Shown: positions 1 to 8,037 of the stretch, in pieces
How positions within the stretch are numbered: the stretch's first letter is position 1
Layout: each line of letters begins with the position of its first letter
From: Cephalothrix spiralis
Lineage: Eukaryota; Nemertea; Palaeonemertea; Archinemertea; Cephalotrichidae
Assembly: GCA_032353305.1 (NCBI GenBank)
Contig: JAUCNG010403362.1
Location: 1 to 10,479, forward strand
Length of the DNA stretch: 10,479 nt
Reading direction: 5' to 3'
Notes under the pieces: model-generated
The model's input: only the letters and a program-made list of their open reading frames with translations
The model's database searches: none
Told to the model about the DNA's origin: nothing
Translations under genes and position numbers: made by a program

Positions 1-121
1 TAGCTTATGAAATTCTAAGAAACCGAAAGGAAAATCGTTTTTCGCTTAAGTTAATATTTTCGACGCTAGAGGTCATTTTTTAAATTCATTTTCATCTTAT
101 GTCTTTTTACTCAGTCAGCTT
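1..121 (+). mobile_element. Decayed fragment of the 7504-8661 element family
   Basis: Positions 50-77 are identical over 28 bases to 8243-8270 inside the large inverted-repeat element. Further right, TTACTCAG followed by TCAGC (about 107-119) resembles 8411-8425, where two extra bases separate the same words. The order and orientation match, so the left edge is best read as an internally deleted copy or fragment of that family, possibly continuing outside the window. It includes one AGGTCA half-site (70-75). The first 49 bases align only weakly. No termini or target-site duplication are visible. Confidence 0.4.
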
Positions 122-401
122 TTATAACACAAGCGAATTCTATTTATAGTGTTTTATACATTACCTACATGTCTAATTACCAAGTGAGCTACACAGCCCA
201 GTGGGCTATTTTTTAAAGTACTTATTGCAAATAACTATAATTTTGATGCCATATAAGGGGAAGGGAACTAGGCTGACGTTGTCATACTTAGGCCGGTTTT
301 GTGCCCCGATTGTCTGCAACTTTAATGATCCTTTTCTCAAATCCATAATAGATGTTAATACATGATCATAGTGTGTTTCAAAATCAATTAATATCACTGC
401 T

Positions 402-560
402 GTTTGTGCAAATTTTGCATTTCATTTACTGGTGTCTGCGCAAATTCTGCGTTTTAGTTACTACAGTCTGCGCAAATTCTGCGTTTTAGTAACTACAGTC
501 TGCGAAAATTATGCGTATCGTAAATGCAGTCTGCGCAAATTATGCATTATATACCGTAAT
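402..560 (+). repeat. Tandem repeat, five copies of a 32-bp unit (cluster 1)
   Basis: Units begin at 402, 434, 466, 498 and 529, so the period is 32, 32, 32 and 31 bases. The core is GTCTGCGCAAATTCTGCG followed by an AT-rich half such as TTTTAGTTACTACA. Units 2 and 3 are nearly identical; units 1, 4 and 5 are more diverged, as in a minisatellite whose edges decay faster. Each core has a short CGCA...TGCG inverted repeat. There are no unique spacers, so this is not a CRISPR array. The same unit recurs at 1164-1240. Confidence 0.9.
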
Positions 561-1017
561 CAAAAATGTTTAAATCCACATTTCTTGAACATTATTTCTG
601 TATAAAATCAAAAAAAATGTTTACTAAAATTATTCTATTACATTAGTAAAATGATTAGTTGAGAAAATGTATTCCTTCTGTTTTTTCTCTCTTCAAAATG
701 AAAGTAATATACCCTAGACCATTATTGTCCATTAACCTTAGGCTGGGCAAGGTCAATACGTCCAATATGAAGAAAATAAGCTTCATAATAATTGATGGTT
801 TTTCTAATGAGGCAAATGAGTCCACTTCTAATGGTACAGTCGGTGTGCATGAAAATAAATCAAAAAGTTTGGTCACATAATATGTCCCCGAGCTGACACT
901 CTAAGTGTCCAAATCTTGTTTTACCATCAAATTATTCCAGATGAAATTATGTTCGTTACTAGGAAACGGAATTAATCCTAATAGCAGCGTTCATTTTGGT
1001 AGATAACGAAAACATGA
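561..1017. other. Unassigned AT-rich stretch
   Basis: I see no gene, RNA or repeat here. Both strands are open for about 73 codons over 655-880, but neither translation has a recognisable motif. Overlapping open frames on opposite strands at the same place usually mean chance stop depletion rather than coding. Confidence 0.5.
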
Positions 1018-1098
1018 AATTCATACATCGTAGGCCCTTACAAAATTACAACTTTCTTGACTCAAGCAATTAGTCAAGAACATTGTTTTAGGGTGAAA

Positions 1099-1152
1099 GT
1101 TCAAAAGTTCCCTGGTATGTCCTCAGTTCAAATGTCCCTTGGCATGTCCTCA
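1099..1152 (+). repeat. Tandem pair of a 27-bp unit
   Basis: Positions 1099-1125 and 1126-1152 align over 27 bases with four differences. Both units begin GTTCAAA and end ATGTCCTCA. The pair lies 11 bases upstream of the second 32-bp repeat cluster, so two tandem-repeat types are nearly adjacent here. Confidence 0.85.
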
Positions 1153-1163
1153 GAGATACCGAC

Positions 1164-1240
1164 CTGTCAAATTCTGCGTTTTAGTTACTGCCGTCTGCGC
1201 AAATACTACCGTCTGCGCAAATTATGCGTTTTTTATACCA
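1164..1240 (+). repeat. Second cluster of the 32-bp repeat unit (partial units)
   Basis: Three units can be read: 1164-1192 (starting at CTGTCAAATTCTGCG), 1193-1210 (GTCTGCGCAAATACTACC, shortened by loss of about 14 internal bases) and 1211-1240 (GTCTGCGCAAATTATGCG...). These match the cluster at 402-560, including the trailing ATACC after the last unit in both clusters. Two dispersed clusters sharing unit and edge suggest a mobile or duplicated minisatellite-bearing element rather than independent slippage. Confidence 0.85.
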
Positions 1241-1482
1241 CATACAGATACCTCCATGATACAGAGAGCCCTGTCACCAGGTGCTTTCTCTGGCAGTGTC
1301 AGTCCAGTAGTCAACCGTCATCAGGTCCTATTTTCTAAATACTGGACTTGACAAGTTTCCGAGAGTTCAGGAATCGTATACCTTTAGAATTGGACACGCC
1401 CCCTCTTTTAAGGCAGTATCCGGTAAGTGGGAAGAAGATCCAACAAAACCTTACTAAGCTACCCAGGAATCACGTGAGCTGA

Positions 1483-2481
1483 GGAACTTGCCCCAACTTT
1501 TTTCACGATGAAGGTGCAACGTGCTCACCACTGTTTCCTATTGAACGATATCATGACCCAAACAAAATATCCTACTTCGTCACATTTAGTCACTTCATGA
1601 ACGAAATCGAGAAAATTGGAAGAAAAAATTGAGAATTATTTATTTCAAATTTTACATGCTTTCATAATACAAAAGATCCAAAAACTAACATTCTCGACTA
1701 GATTTATTTTTCTGGTTCTTGAATATGATCCTAAACGATAACACATCGTAGAACATCAACAATTAGCATTGCATATAGAGCTCACTTGTAGACGTTATCT
1801 ATCGAACTTAGTAAAGAACGAAAGTTTTATATGTGCTATCTGATGGGACTGACGTGTGCTAGTGCAAGTGCAGTTTCAGTAATTCATTATTCAGAAGAGG
1901 AATCCTAAATTTATAGTGTGACTTCATATTCCGTATAATATAACGTAGTCCTTATTTTAGCTTAGCTATAACTTTGCGTTATTATACCATTCAGGATCGT
2001 GTTTCAAATGTCAATCCCTCGAACAAACCCTCCGAGTTGATAGTTGACAGATTATAGCATTAAACTCTAGTTCATTCTGGATTAAGAGCTTAATTCCGGC
2101 ACTAATGACATTTGTAGAAAAATTATGTGGCCCCTGTAGGCTTTAGATAATCCAAAACTAACCGGGATTACATTATTTTGATATGTTCACTACTAATTTG
2201 TTTTGATGCCTTTTATTCCCCAATCCCCATACAAAGTTATTCACTCGGCAAATTATGTAATTATACCCGACTTATTGGCTTTTTCAATGTTTGTTTACAT
2301 TTTCTGTAAGTAGTGCAGCACCGAGATTATAACTCCCTATGTCGACAAAATATTGAGATATCACTACGCCTTCGATAAAAATAGTCCCTCTAAAAATCGA
2401 ATTAGGCGGGTTATGAAATGACTTTTTTCCGAACTAGTTAGACATTGAAGCTGAACTCTTTTCAGAACTCGGGCCATAGCC
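1483..2481. other. Unassigned AT-rich stretch
   Basis: No open frame of note, no tRNA-like boxes and no clear direct or inverted repeat were found over this kilobase. It could be intronic or intergenic; nothing in the sequence decides. Confidence 0.5.
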
Positions 2482-2496
2482 GGGGGGGGGGGGGGG
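2482..2496 (+). repeat. Poly-G homopolymer, 15 bases
   Basis: Fifteen consecutive G follow GCC and are followed by TGATCATAG. Such tracts are length-unstable and prone to sequencing error, so the true length may differ. They can form G-quadruplex-type structures. Confidence 0.95.
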
Positions 2497-2857
2497 TGAT
2501 CATAGAAAAATATTAACAAACAATGTACACCTATGCCGAAAGATTTCCGCCATATTTTTGAACTCCAAACTCCTTATTTTTGCGCTATGTGGCTTATTTT
2601 TTAAGATAAAATTTATGACCACCCAACCCACTTTTGGTATTTTGTAACCAAATTCTACTTAAAGGGTGCTTTTAGCTTTATAAGTAATAATAGTGGTTTT
2701 GTAATTCAAAATACATGATTGAAAGCATAAAGAGGCTGCAGAAAAAAATTTAGAGACAGTTTTGCTAAAATCGCGCAGTTCCAAGTTTGAGTTTTTGTTA
2801 ACCGTTCCGAAATAGCAATTGGTTTGCAATTACCTCATCGGATCGATTATTAAATGA

Positions 2858-2881
2858 TTTTTTCTTCTTTTTTAGGTAAGC
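2858..2881 (+). promoter_or_regulatory. Candidate recursive splice site (3' site fused to 5' site)
   Basis: A tract of T and C (2858-2873, ending CTTCTTTTTT) is followed by AG at 2874-2875 and directly by GTAAGC at 2876-2881. This is the arrangement of a ratchet point: a polypyrimidine tract and AG acceptor fused to a GTAAG donor with no exon between. Recursive sites of this form remove long introns stepwise in Drosophila and vertebrates. That this window is intronic, or that the site is used, is inference. It is the only such juxtaposition I noticed on either strand. Confidence 0.3.
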
Positions 2882-3005
2882 TTAAATATTCCATCAAAGC
2901 AAATGCCCGTACGTAAGTTAGTGTTTCGTATTTTTTATTCTCAAAGCATTGAAAAGGTGGTACCGTATGTATACTCAATACGATCCAATATGATGATAAA
3001 GTTTC

Positions 3006-3024
3006 CATGGCATGCACTGCCATG
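3006..3024 (+). repeat. Short perfect hairpin
   Basis: CATGGCA (3006-3012) and TGCCATG (3018-3024) are exact reverse complements around the loop TGCAC. It is too short to call an element. Confidence 0.6.
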
Positions 3025-3131
3025 TACGAATACAGCTCAATATTCATAAAGCAAAATGTTCAAGGGTGTACATGCTATACGTGTACAAAGGCCGCAATAT
3101 TGTCTACAACTGTCTTTTATGATTTCTATGG

Positions 3132-3143
3132 AGCGCGCGCGCC
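3132..3143. repeat. Alternating GC dinucleotide tract within a near-palindrome
   Basis: AGCGCGCGCGCC is flanked by TATGG on the left and CATA on the right, making an almost perfect 20-bp palindrome with one extra base. Alternating GC is the classic Z-DNA-prone sequence, and it stands out in AT-rich surroundings. An ACGCGC follows at 3146-3151. Confidence 0.7.
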
Positions 3144-3431
3144 ATACGCGCAAAAAAACAGTTTCAAATAATGTACTAAACTGAAAATAAACCAGTCTGA
3201 AGTTTTTTAAATGTACTCTTATAAAATTAAGTTGTGTCCCGTGATCTTACAATGCTCGACAATGCAGTCTCAACAACGAACAGTGCTCACGCAAAATTAT
3301 AGTAGTCCCAGAAATGTAGTCGCAAAATCATGCTTATGTCACTATATATGTAGCATATATATCACTAAATTTAAGATGTCAAGTATTTCTTATTTATACA
3401 TTTGTGGAATATAGCTTTGTCAAATGTAGTG

Positions 3432-3530
3432 GTTATACCGACAGGAAAAATGTACATACCGCATACGAATTTAAATGGTGTTCTCCGGTTTAACAATATG
3501 CATTCTGTACATTTCTCTTGTCGGAATAAC
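3432..3530. repeat. 99-nt hairpin with 34-bp arms (pre-miRNA-like or mini foldback)
   Basis: The left arm 3432-3465 pairs with the right arm 3497-3530 without gaps: 28 of 34 positions are identical to the reverse complement, and one mismatch becomes a G-U pair in RNA. The arms begin GTTAT-CCGACA and contain AAATGTACA and GCATA. The 31-base loop (3466-3496) holds TTTAAA and GTTTAA words that could extend the stem. Length, arm pairing and scattered bulges fit either a microRNA-precursor-like foldback on one of the strands or a very small inverted-repeat element. Overlapping open frames on both strands here are by-products of the palindrome. Confidence 0.75.
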
Positions 3531-3966
3531 AAGACCCTTGGACAAATGATAACTTCCAAACATCTCCATTCGGTCGGTGCATTAGATTAACTATAGACTT
3601 ATAGTGCATTATAAACTCACGTCACACTATTACAAATTCAATGTTATTTATCACTAGACGTTTAATTTTACTGCAACAAACTGTGTTACGCTACCTGGTG
3701 TATAATTAACACTCACTGAGACCTAGAAGCCGCCTCCAGTTCTTACTTATTCATCGTTCGAAACCAAAGTTCCCTCGGGAAATTTTTGATGGTGGATCTT
3801 TACTAGAAAAGATATTGCGGCTTTTTTTAGAACTGCAAGTTTGCTTAGAGCGAAAATGTATTAAGAGCTGTACTAATACATTTGTTAAGATAATCTTGAA
3901 TTTAACATTTCCTTCTGGCTTTTTTTTGTAACAAGGTTTTGTAAAGCAAAATACTATATATATAAC
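3531..3966. other. Unassigned stretch
   Basis: No gene or clear repeat is visible between the hairpin and the foldback element. A short run of alternating T and A (3954-3964) directly abuts the foldback element and may be where it inserted. Confidence 0.5.
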
Positions 3967-4153
3967 CAGGAATATGAAATGAAATTTTCAATTTTTATGT
4001 AAACTTGCACACTTTATCACGTAGCTGCTAGACAATATCGAAACAAAACCGTAACATGTCTTTCAGCGCTTACTATTCCTCTTTACCCAACAAAAAACCC
4101 CATTCGATTCCTTCGGATATATCCGAACGCTTCCGCCATCAATACGAAGCTGA
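3967..4153 (+). repeat. Left inverted arm of the foldback element
   Basis: 187 bases pair with 4327-4510. Differences from the other arm cluster at about 4008-4013 (GCACAC here, TGAAAA on the reverse of the right arm), with an extra A in the A run at 4092-4097 and an extra CG at about 4105-4106. Confidence 0.9.
4112..4127. repeat. 16-bp perfect palindrome, copy 1
   Basis: TTCGGATATATCCGAA is its own reverse complement. It lies near the inner end of the left arm, the same distance from the symmetry axis as copy 3. Confidence 0.9.
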
Positions 4154-4162
4154 ACGGAACCT

Positions 4163-4176
4163 TTCGGATATATCCG
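4163..4176. repeat. Palindrome copy 2 (14 bp)
   Basis: TTCGGATATATCCG repeats the palindrome 51 bases after copy 1, in the diverged inner extension of the left arm. The matching place on the right arm (about 4311-4324) has decayed to CGGATAATTAAAGG. Confidence 0.85.
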
Positions 4177-4326
4177 CCATAGATTGATTGGTTTACGAAG
4201 CAATGAAATCTAAACCCACGTGTTTAACTTCAACTAAAATCGAATGTACATAGTCAATCAAAATCGGAAATATGGCAGAAACCTGTGTTACAAATTAATC
4301 GATTACGTCGCGGATAATTAAAGGAA

Positions 4327-4510
4327 TCAGCTTCGTATTGATGGCGGAAGCGTTCGGATATATCCGAAGGAATAATGGGGTTTTTGTTGGGTAAAGAGGA
4401 ATAGTAAGCGCTGATAGACATGTAACGGTTTTGTTTCGATATTGTCTAGCAGCTACGTGATAAATTTTCAAAGTTTACATAAAAATTGAAAATTTCATTT
4501 TATATTTCTG
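4327..4510 (-). repeat. Right inverted arm of the foldback element
   Basis: 184 bases form the reverse complement of the left arm. The arm keeps the landmark words CACGTAGCTGCTAGACAATA (reverse strand), TAAGCGCTGA and the 16-bp palindrome. Confidence 0.9.
4353..4368. repeat. 16-bp perfect palindrome, copy 3
   Basis: TTCGGATATATCCGAA in the right arm is intact and identical to copy 1. A perfect palindrome kept in both arms could be a protein-binding site of the element, but this is inference. Confidence 0.9.
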
Positions 4511-5933
4511 ATATGTTGGAACACAGAATATATTCACGAGTTATGCGGTGACCGATTGCGGCACCTTGGTTTCTAAATTTCATTTGGTACCGCATAATAA
4601 GTGGATATATAAGACCGTGCGTTATAGACTGTATTTTAACGAATAAAAGGGCGTCGGATACCGGACTTAATGATGCTGAGTTGTAGGTCTGCGCTACAAA
4701 CATACGCAAACTTGTTTTTCTGCGCTGAATTATAATCAGTTCAGAAAATATACTTTTAAGAGTCTTCAGTCTGGGTCCTACTCTTTGGAGTTCTGCGCTT
4801 GAGATCTGTAATAGTGACCATCTATTTTAAATACTTACCCGGAAGGTAAGTGGTTATAACCGGAACTAGATTAGTAAATATGCCAAATCAGTAAAAAATA
4901 AAGCTCGAAAACGTTTTCGTAATATTATAATCAGAATATTTGTCGACTTTCAAATTCTTTTTTATTTTTGCTTTGATGTACCGCTGGCGCTGCATGTCTA
5001 CAGTCGTAAATAAACAAATGAAAAGGTATGGATACTCTAACAAAAGAATTGATTCTTTTCATGACATTTAGCAGTGTTAAAATCAACAGCTTGGGCAATT
5101 ATTATTGTATTTAAAAAACCAATCAATAGCGCTAAACAATGTTATATCAAGTAACTTTTGATTTTATGAGTTTTTATGTGAAATCTATGTGTATTTTTTT
5201 TATCAAAATCGATTAATAAAGCAGCATCGAGCCCTTTTTGGGAACAGTTTTATCGCTGTTTAGTTCTGCAGAGTAAAGCTTACGACGATTGGCGATAAAC
5301 TCTTCTCACAATTAGAGCTATTGTGTCGACATCGATAACTATTAAACCAGGGTTTAAAAGCCTGAACCTATATCGTAGCAAAAAATCTTATACATTGGGT
5401 TAGGTATGTCAGTAATGTAACCTTACATCGCCTCTTACTACTTACCTTCGTTCGTAAATTTTCTCTCGCTAGTCTGCGGAGGTACTAAGTCTGATGATTT
5501 CCTGTCTGAATCTAGTTTATTCCGGTTCCTGTCTATCTAGTTCTGGCATGCGCAGTATAATCAAAAAATGAAAACAAATCGAGTACTAAAAATATTATTT
5601 TATGGCATTAAAACGACAAAATTACGAATACCCCCAGTTGTGAAATTTTTACAGGAAATTAATGTAAGTTAACACCATCAATTTTATTAAGTACATATTC
5701 AATTTAGAGCCCATTTTAAATCTTAAAATATAGCCGAAAAGAAGCAATATTTCAACAACGACTTAGTATTATTTATAGCTGTTGAACAAATTTTGTGTCA
5801 AGTTTTGGAAAATATTCTTAGATAATCTTCATTAATTAAAAGTTTTAGAACTACATGTATTCAAAGGCTGGAATATAATTGTATTAGTAGTTTCTTGCGA
5901 TTGGATAAATTTTCATTTTTTTGGTTAAAATTC
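4511..5933. other. Unassigned stretch with two small palindromes
   Basis: No gene is visible in these 1.4 kb. ACTTACC (4833-4839) and GGTAAGT (4845-4851) form a hairpin that also places a consensus-like splice donor on each strand, followed directly by the palindrome GGTTATAACC (4852-4861). A 14-bp perfect palindrome CGAAAACGTTTTCG lies at 4906-4919. An open frame of 69 codons on the minus strand (4500-4709) begins just past the foldback element and has no recognisable feature. Confidence 0.5.
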
Positions 5934-5943
5934 GGGGGGGGGG
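5934..5943 (+). repeat. Poly-G homopolymer, 10 bases
   Basis: Ten consecutive G lie between TTC and ATTATTTTTGC. It lies about 30 bases before the left limit of the minus-strand stop-poor region. Confidence 0.95.
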
Positions 5944-5973
5944 ATTATTTTTGCAAAAAATTGTTGGGTGCAC

Positions 5974-6370
5974 CTATAGAGAGTTGACACCATGACTGAG
6001 CCTTGCCAATGTCATCCTATAAGTACAGTGATCAATCATCTGAATTCACCGCTGTCTGTTATCATCTGCTTCTGAAACACTTCCTCATTGATGCTCACGT
6101 CTTTTGTATCATTTTCAAAATGGTTGTATCGATCTACGATTAACGATTCTCTCATTGTTACAAAAATACCTTATGATGTGTCTTAAATGCCTCCTATATT
6201 CATCGCGGTTCTTAATTGAATTGGCGTCTCTCGTAGTTATTAGTGTTAATGGCATCGCTCCCGTTTAAGAGCTCATAAAAAGAGGTATAATCGTGCGATT
6301 TAGCGATTTCCGTGTCCCTCTTCAAGCTCTTCAGGCTTTCATCAACTGAATGAAACTTCCGAATGTACAT
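5974..6370 (-). pseudogene. Possible decayed coding segment in shifting frames
   Basis: Reading the minus strand, four successive open segments overlap almost end to end. An ATG at 6370 gives 52 codons to TAA 6212 (includes DYTSFYELLNGSDAIN). An ATG at 6255 in the next frame gives 46 codons to TGA 6115 (includes NRDEYRRHLRHIIRYFC). A third frame runs to TGA at 6036 (includes DVSINEEVFQKQ), and a fourth frame switch continues to TAG at 5974 (includes HCTYRMTLARLSHGV). The first segment is preceded by TTTCTTTTAG, a good acceptor-like sequence just before the ATG. The composition looks protein-like, which suggests a gene or transposon exon broken by small indels. I recognise no family, and the plus strand is also fairly open (about 50 codons), so chance stop depletion is quite possible. 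Confidence 0.25.
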
Positions 6371-6569
6371 CTAAAAGAAACTTAACCTAAAGCTTGAAGA
6401 TGTATGTCCGTAACGGGTTTAGTCACTTAAGGACTATGACTTATTCTTCGAAAGCCATATGGTCTTTGTGGAGAAGTAGTAATTGCGTTCTACTTTGGCA
6501 ATGTGAAGAGCAATCTAATTTGTTTCCCTTATAACAAGTTATAAAGTTACGTCATACGTCATTACTCCC

Positions 6570-6811
6570 ATATTGTCTCCAAGGGCACAGTTTCGATTTA
6601 TCCTAATCTCTACGTACCCCTGGTTTTTCTTGACTACATTTTTGTTGCTGATGAGCCAGAACTAATTTTATTCAGAAAATTTTTCTCTGCAAGGGATCAG
6701 AACCTGCGACCCTGGGATGTCAAAGGACGATCGCCCTAACCACTCGGCAATAGGAGATCTTAGTTATTTGACCCACTTGAAGCTTTAAACGAGGAAGAGC
6801 TCGGTTCTCAA
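6570..6811 (-). mobile_element. tRNA-derived SINE, copy B
   Basis: On the reverse strand, a head with GAGCTCTTCCTCGTTTAAAG is followed by an RNA polymerase III A box (TTGCCGAGTGG, 6750-6740) and B box (GGTTCTGATCC, 6704-6694), 35 bases apart. The D-arm word GAGTGGTTAGGGCG points to a class II (serine or leucine) tRNA ancestor. A conserved body follows (GGCTCATCAGCAACAA, then GTAGTCAAGAAAA), then GTAGAGATTAGGATAA and a 3' end with GCCCTTGGAGACAATATG. The same blocks in the same order occur in copies A and C. No coding capacity is expected; SINEs use LINE machinery in trans. No clear target-site duplication was found. Confidence 0.85.
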
Positions 6812-7503
6812 AATGGGCAATAGGCGTCGCTTCCGACTAAAAGAAGAACGAACAAACAAAAATAGCTTCAAAATGACGTCGCAGACTTTTGATTCGGTCT
6901 ATAAATGTGCTCCAAAATTACGCGGCTTATATGTCGTCATAATCGTGCGATAAACTTCAGGCACACAAGCCAGCTGTAGAACAAGTAGACCAAAGACAAA
7001 AAGTGTAGACCACTGAATAGGAAGGGCTCTGCGTTCTAAAGTAGAACACTATAACTACTGTCAGGAGGTATGTTGTCAGTTTACTACCTTCACCAACATC
7101 AGTAAACTTCGATTTCATAAAAGACTCAACCATCTAAGGTACACAAACGTTTTAACCATATAATTTTACACTTAAAGCCCTCCTATGAAGTTCTATAGAT
7201 GTAAATGATTTAAGTCCTTATGTCGATGTGGTTTTTGTAAAAGTCACGTTCTGCAGGTGACGTCTCATTAATATATTTACTAGTTTTACACCGAAATCGG
7301 AGACTTACATACGTCTCATTAATATTTATAATAATGAACTTTTCGCGGATGTATATCATGAAGAACTAGTGCTAGTGATCACTTTTGTCCAAGCGGTAGC
7401 AGATTTTAATCTGAAGAGAAAATTTGGAAAAGCTGGAAAAATTTCCCCAAATTCGCTTATAAAATAGACGAAATAGATCCCTCCAAATTCATGTTTAACC
7501 ATA
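6812..7503. other. Unassigned stretch between SINE copy B and the large element
   Basis: There is no gene. Small structures seen: a hairpin GTTCTA-AAG-TAGAAC (7033-7047), a 15-bp direct repeat ACGTCTCATTAATAT (7260-7274 and 7311-7325), a 10-bp palindrome AGTGATCACT (7374-7383) and a nested hairpin with AATTTGG...CCAAATT arms (7421-7453). Confidence 0.5.
7260..7325 (+). repeat. 15-bp direct repeat pair
   Basis: ACGTCTCATTAATAT occurs at 7260-7274 and again at 7311-7325, 51 bases apart. The 36-base spacer carries no obvious feature. It could be a target-site duplication around a tiny insertion, but 15 bp is long for most families. Confidence 0.7.
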
Positions 7504-7565
7504 CAGGGTGTTCCAATAAAATGTATACCAGCCAGATGACGTCATATTGTGCCTTAATTATGAAT
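7504..7565 (+). repeat. Left terminal inverted repeat
   Basis: It begins CAGGGTGTTCC. The inner half CCAGATGACGTCATATTGTG contains a perfect 8-bp palindrome TGACGTCA (7537-7544), the CRE/ATF consensus; the right copy has TGACGACA instead. Confidence 0.85.
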
Positions 7566-8037
7566 TGACCATAATGCTGCTTGTGATCACTATAGAGAGA
7601 GCATGTTCTTCTCTTTCAAATGAAAAACATTTGGTGCAAATCTGTCTAACAACATTAACAAATTATGAGCAACATCAATTTCCCAAAAGGATCAAAAAAT
7701 TCAACTTCCCCAGTAGGAGATAAATTCCACTATAAATGAACGTTCTGCAGTCTGTCTCAGGAGAGAAAAAATGTTTCTGAATCTTTTATGACTTTTTAAT
7801 TTTAATTTTTTAAATAAAAACTTGAAATGCTCTGAAATCCTGATTAATTTTTAGCTCGGTACGAAGCTTGTGCTATCGTGCGTTGTGTGTGTGGATGGAA
7901 CGCCTCGTTTTGGTAGTTAGCATTAATTTATTTGCTTGAAATTTTTTTTACATGTATACGAGCCGATTATAAGGAACTAAGTTCAACCGTTTTTCGATCG
8001 GAGCATTTGGGCCGACGTAATGGACTAAAAACCTCAT

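Larger units (their letters stand above)
1018..1482 (+). other. Long plus-strand frame open except for one stop (possible gene relic)
   Basis: Reading in the frame that starts at 1018 (just after a TGA at 1015-1017), the only stop before TGA 1480-1482 is TAA at 1336-1338, giving about 155 codons with one interruption. There is no ATG near the 5' end; the earliest plausible alternative start is TTG at 1057. The first half translates through the 27-bp and 32-bp tandem repeats and so yields repeat-like peptide (CRLRKYY, YRLRKL). The second half, after the stop, is 47 codons of ordinary composition (for example LELDTPPLLRQYPVSGKK). I do not recognise any domain. Chance openness in a locally GC-richer patch is the leading alternative. 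A consensus-like donor (CCG|GTAAGT) lies at about 1419-1427. Confidence 0.15.
2497..3131. other. Unassigned stretch, includes one splice-like site and one hairpin
   Basis: Apart from the juxtaposed splice motif at 2858-2881 and the small hairpin at 3006-3024, I see no gene or repeat. An open frame of 65 codons on the minus strand (2850-3047) has no recognisable feature and overlaps these signals. Confidence 0.5.
3967..4510. mobile_element. Foldback / MITE-like element with about 185-bp inverted arms
   Basis: The arms 3967-4153 and 4327-4510 are reverse complements with about eight mismatches and two small indels, roughly 95% identical. The ends read CAGGAATAT on the left and, on the reverse strand, CAGAAATAT on the right. 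Weaker similarity extends inward to about 4178 and 4311, leaving a unique core near 130 bases with no coding capacity. TA dinucleotides lie one to two bases outside each end, so a TA target duplication (as in Tc1/mariner) is possible but not exact. No transposase is present, so the element would depend on one supplied in trans. Near-identical arms imply recent insertion or arm-to-arm conversion. Confidence 0.9.

Noticed and set aside
195-214. GC hairpin AGCCCA-G-TGGGCT followed by six T, like a bacterial rho-independent terminator
   Set aside because: The window has pol III SINEs and mariner-like elements, so it is eukaryotic, and no gene ends here. The hairpin is short and probably coincidental.
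402-560. CRISPR-like regular repeats
   Set aside because: The 32-bp units are directly contiguous with no unique spacers, and the genome looks animal.
655-880. 73-codon open frames on both strands
   Set aside because: They overlap on opposite strands, have no recognisable domain, and lie in AT-rich DNA without splice or start context.
3371-3590. 62-codon frames on both strands
   Set aside because: Both run through the 3432-3530 hairpin, so the mirrored openness comes from the palindrome.
7385-7430. Possible fourth tRNA-like head (TTGTCCAAGCGGTAGCAG, then a hairpin CAGATT/AATCTG)
   Set aside because: The A-box-like word is suggestive, but no B box follows within a normal distance and none of the SINE body blocks are present.
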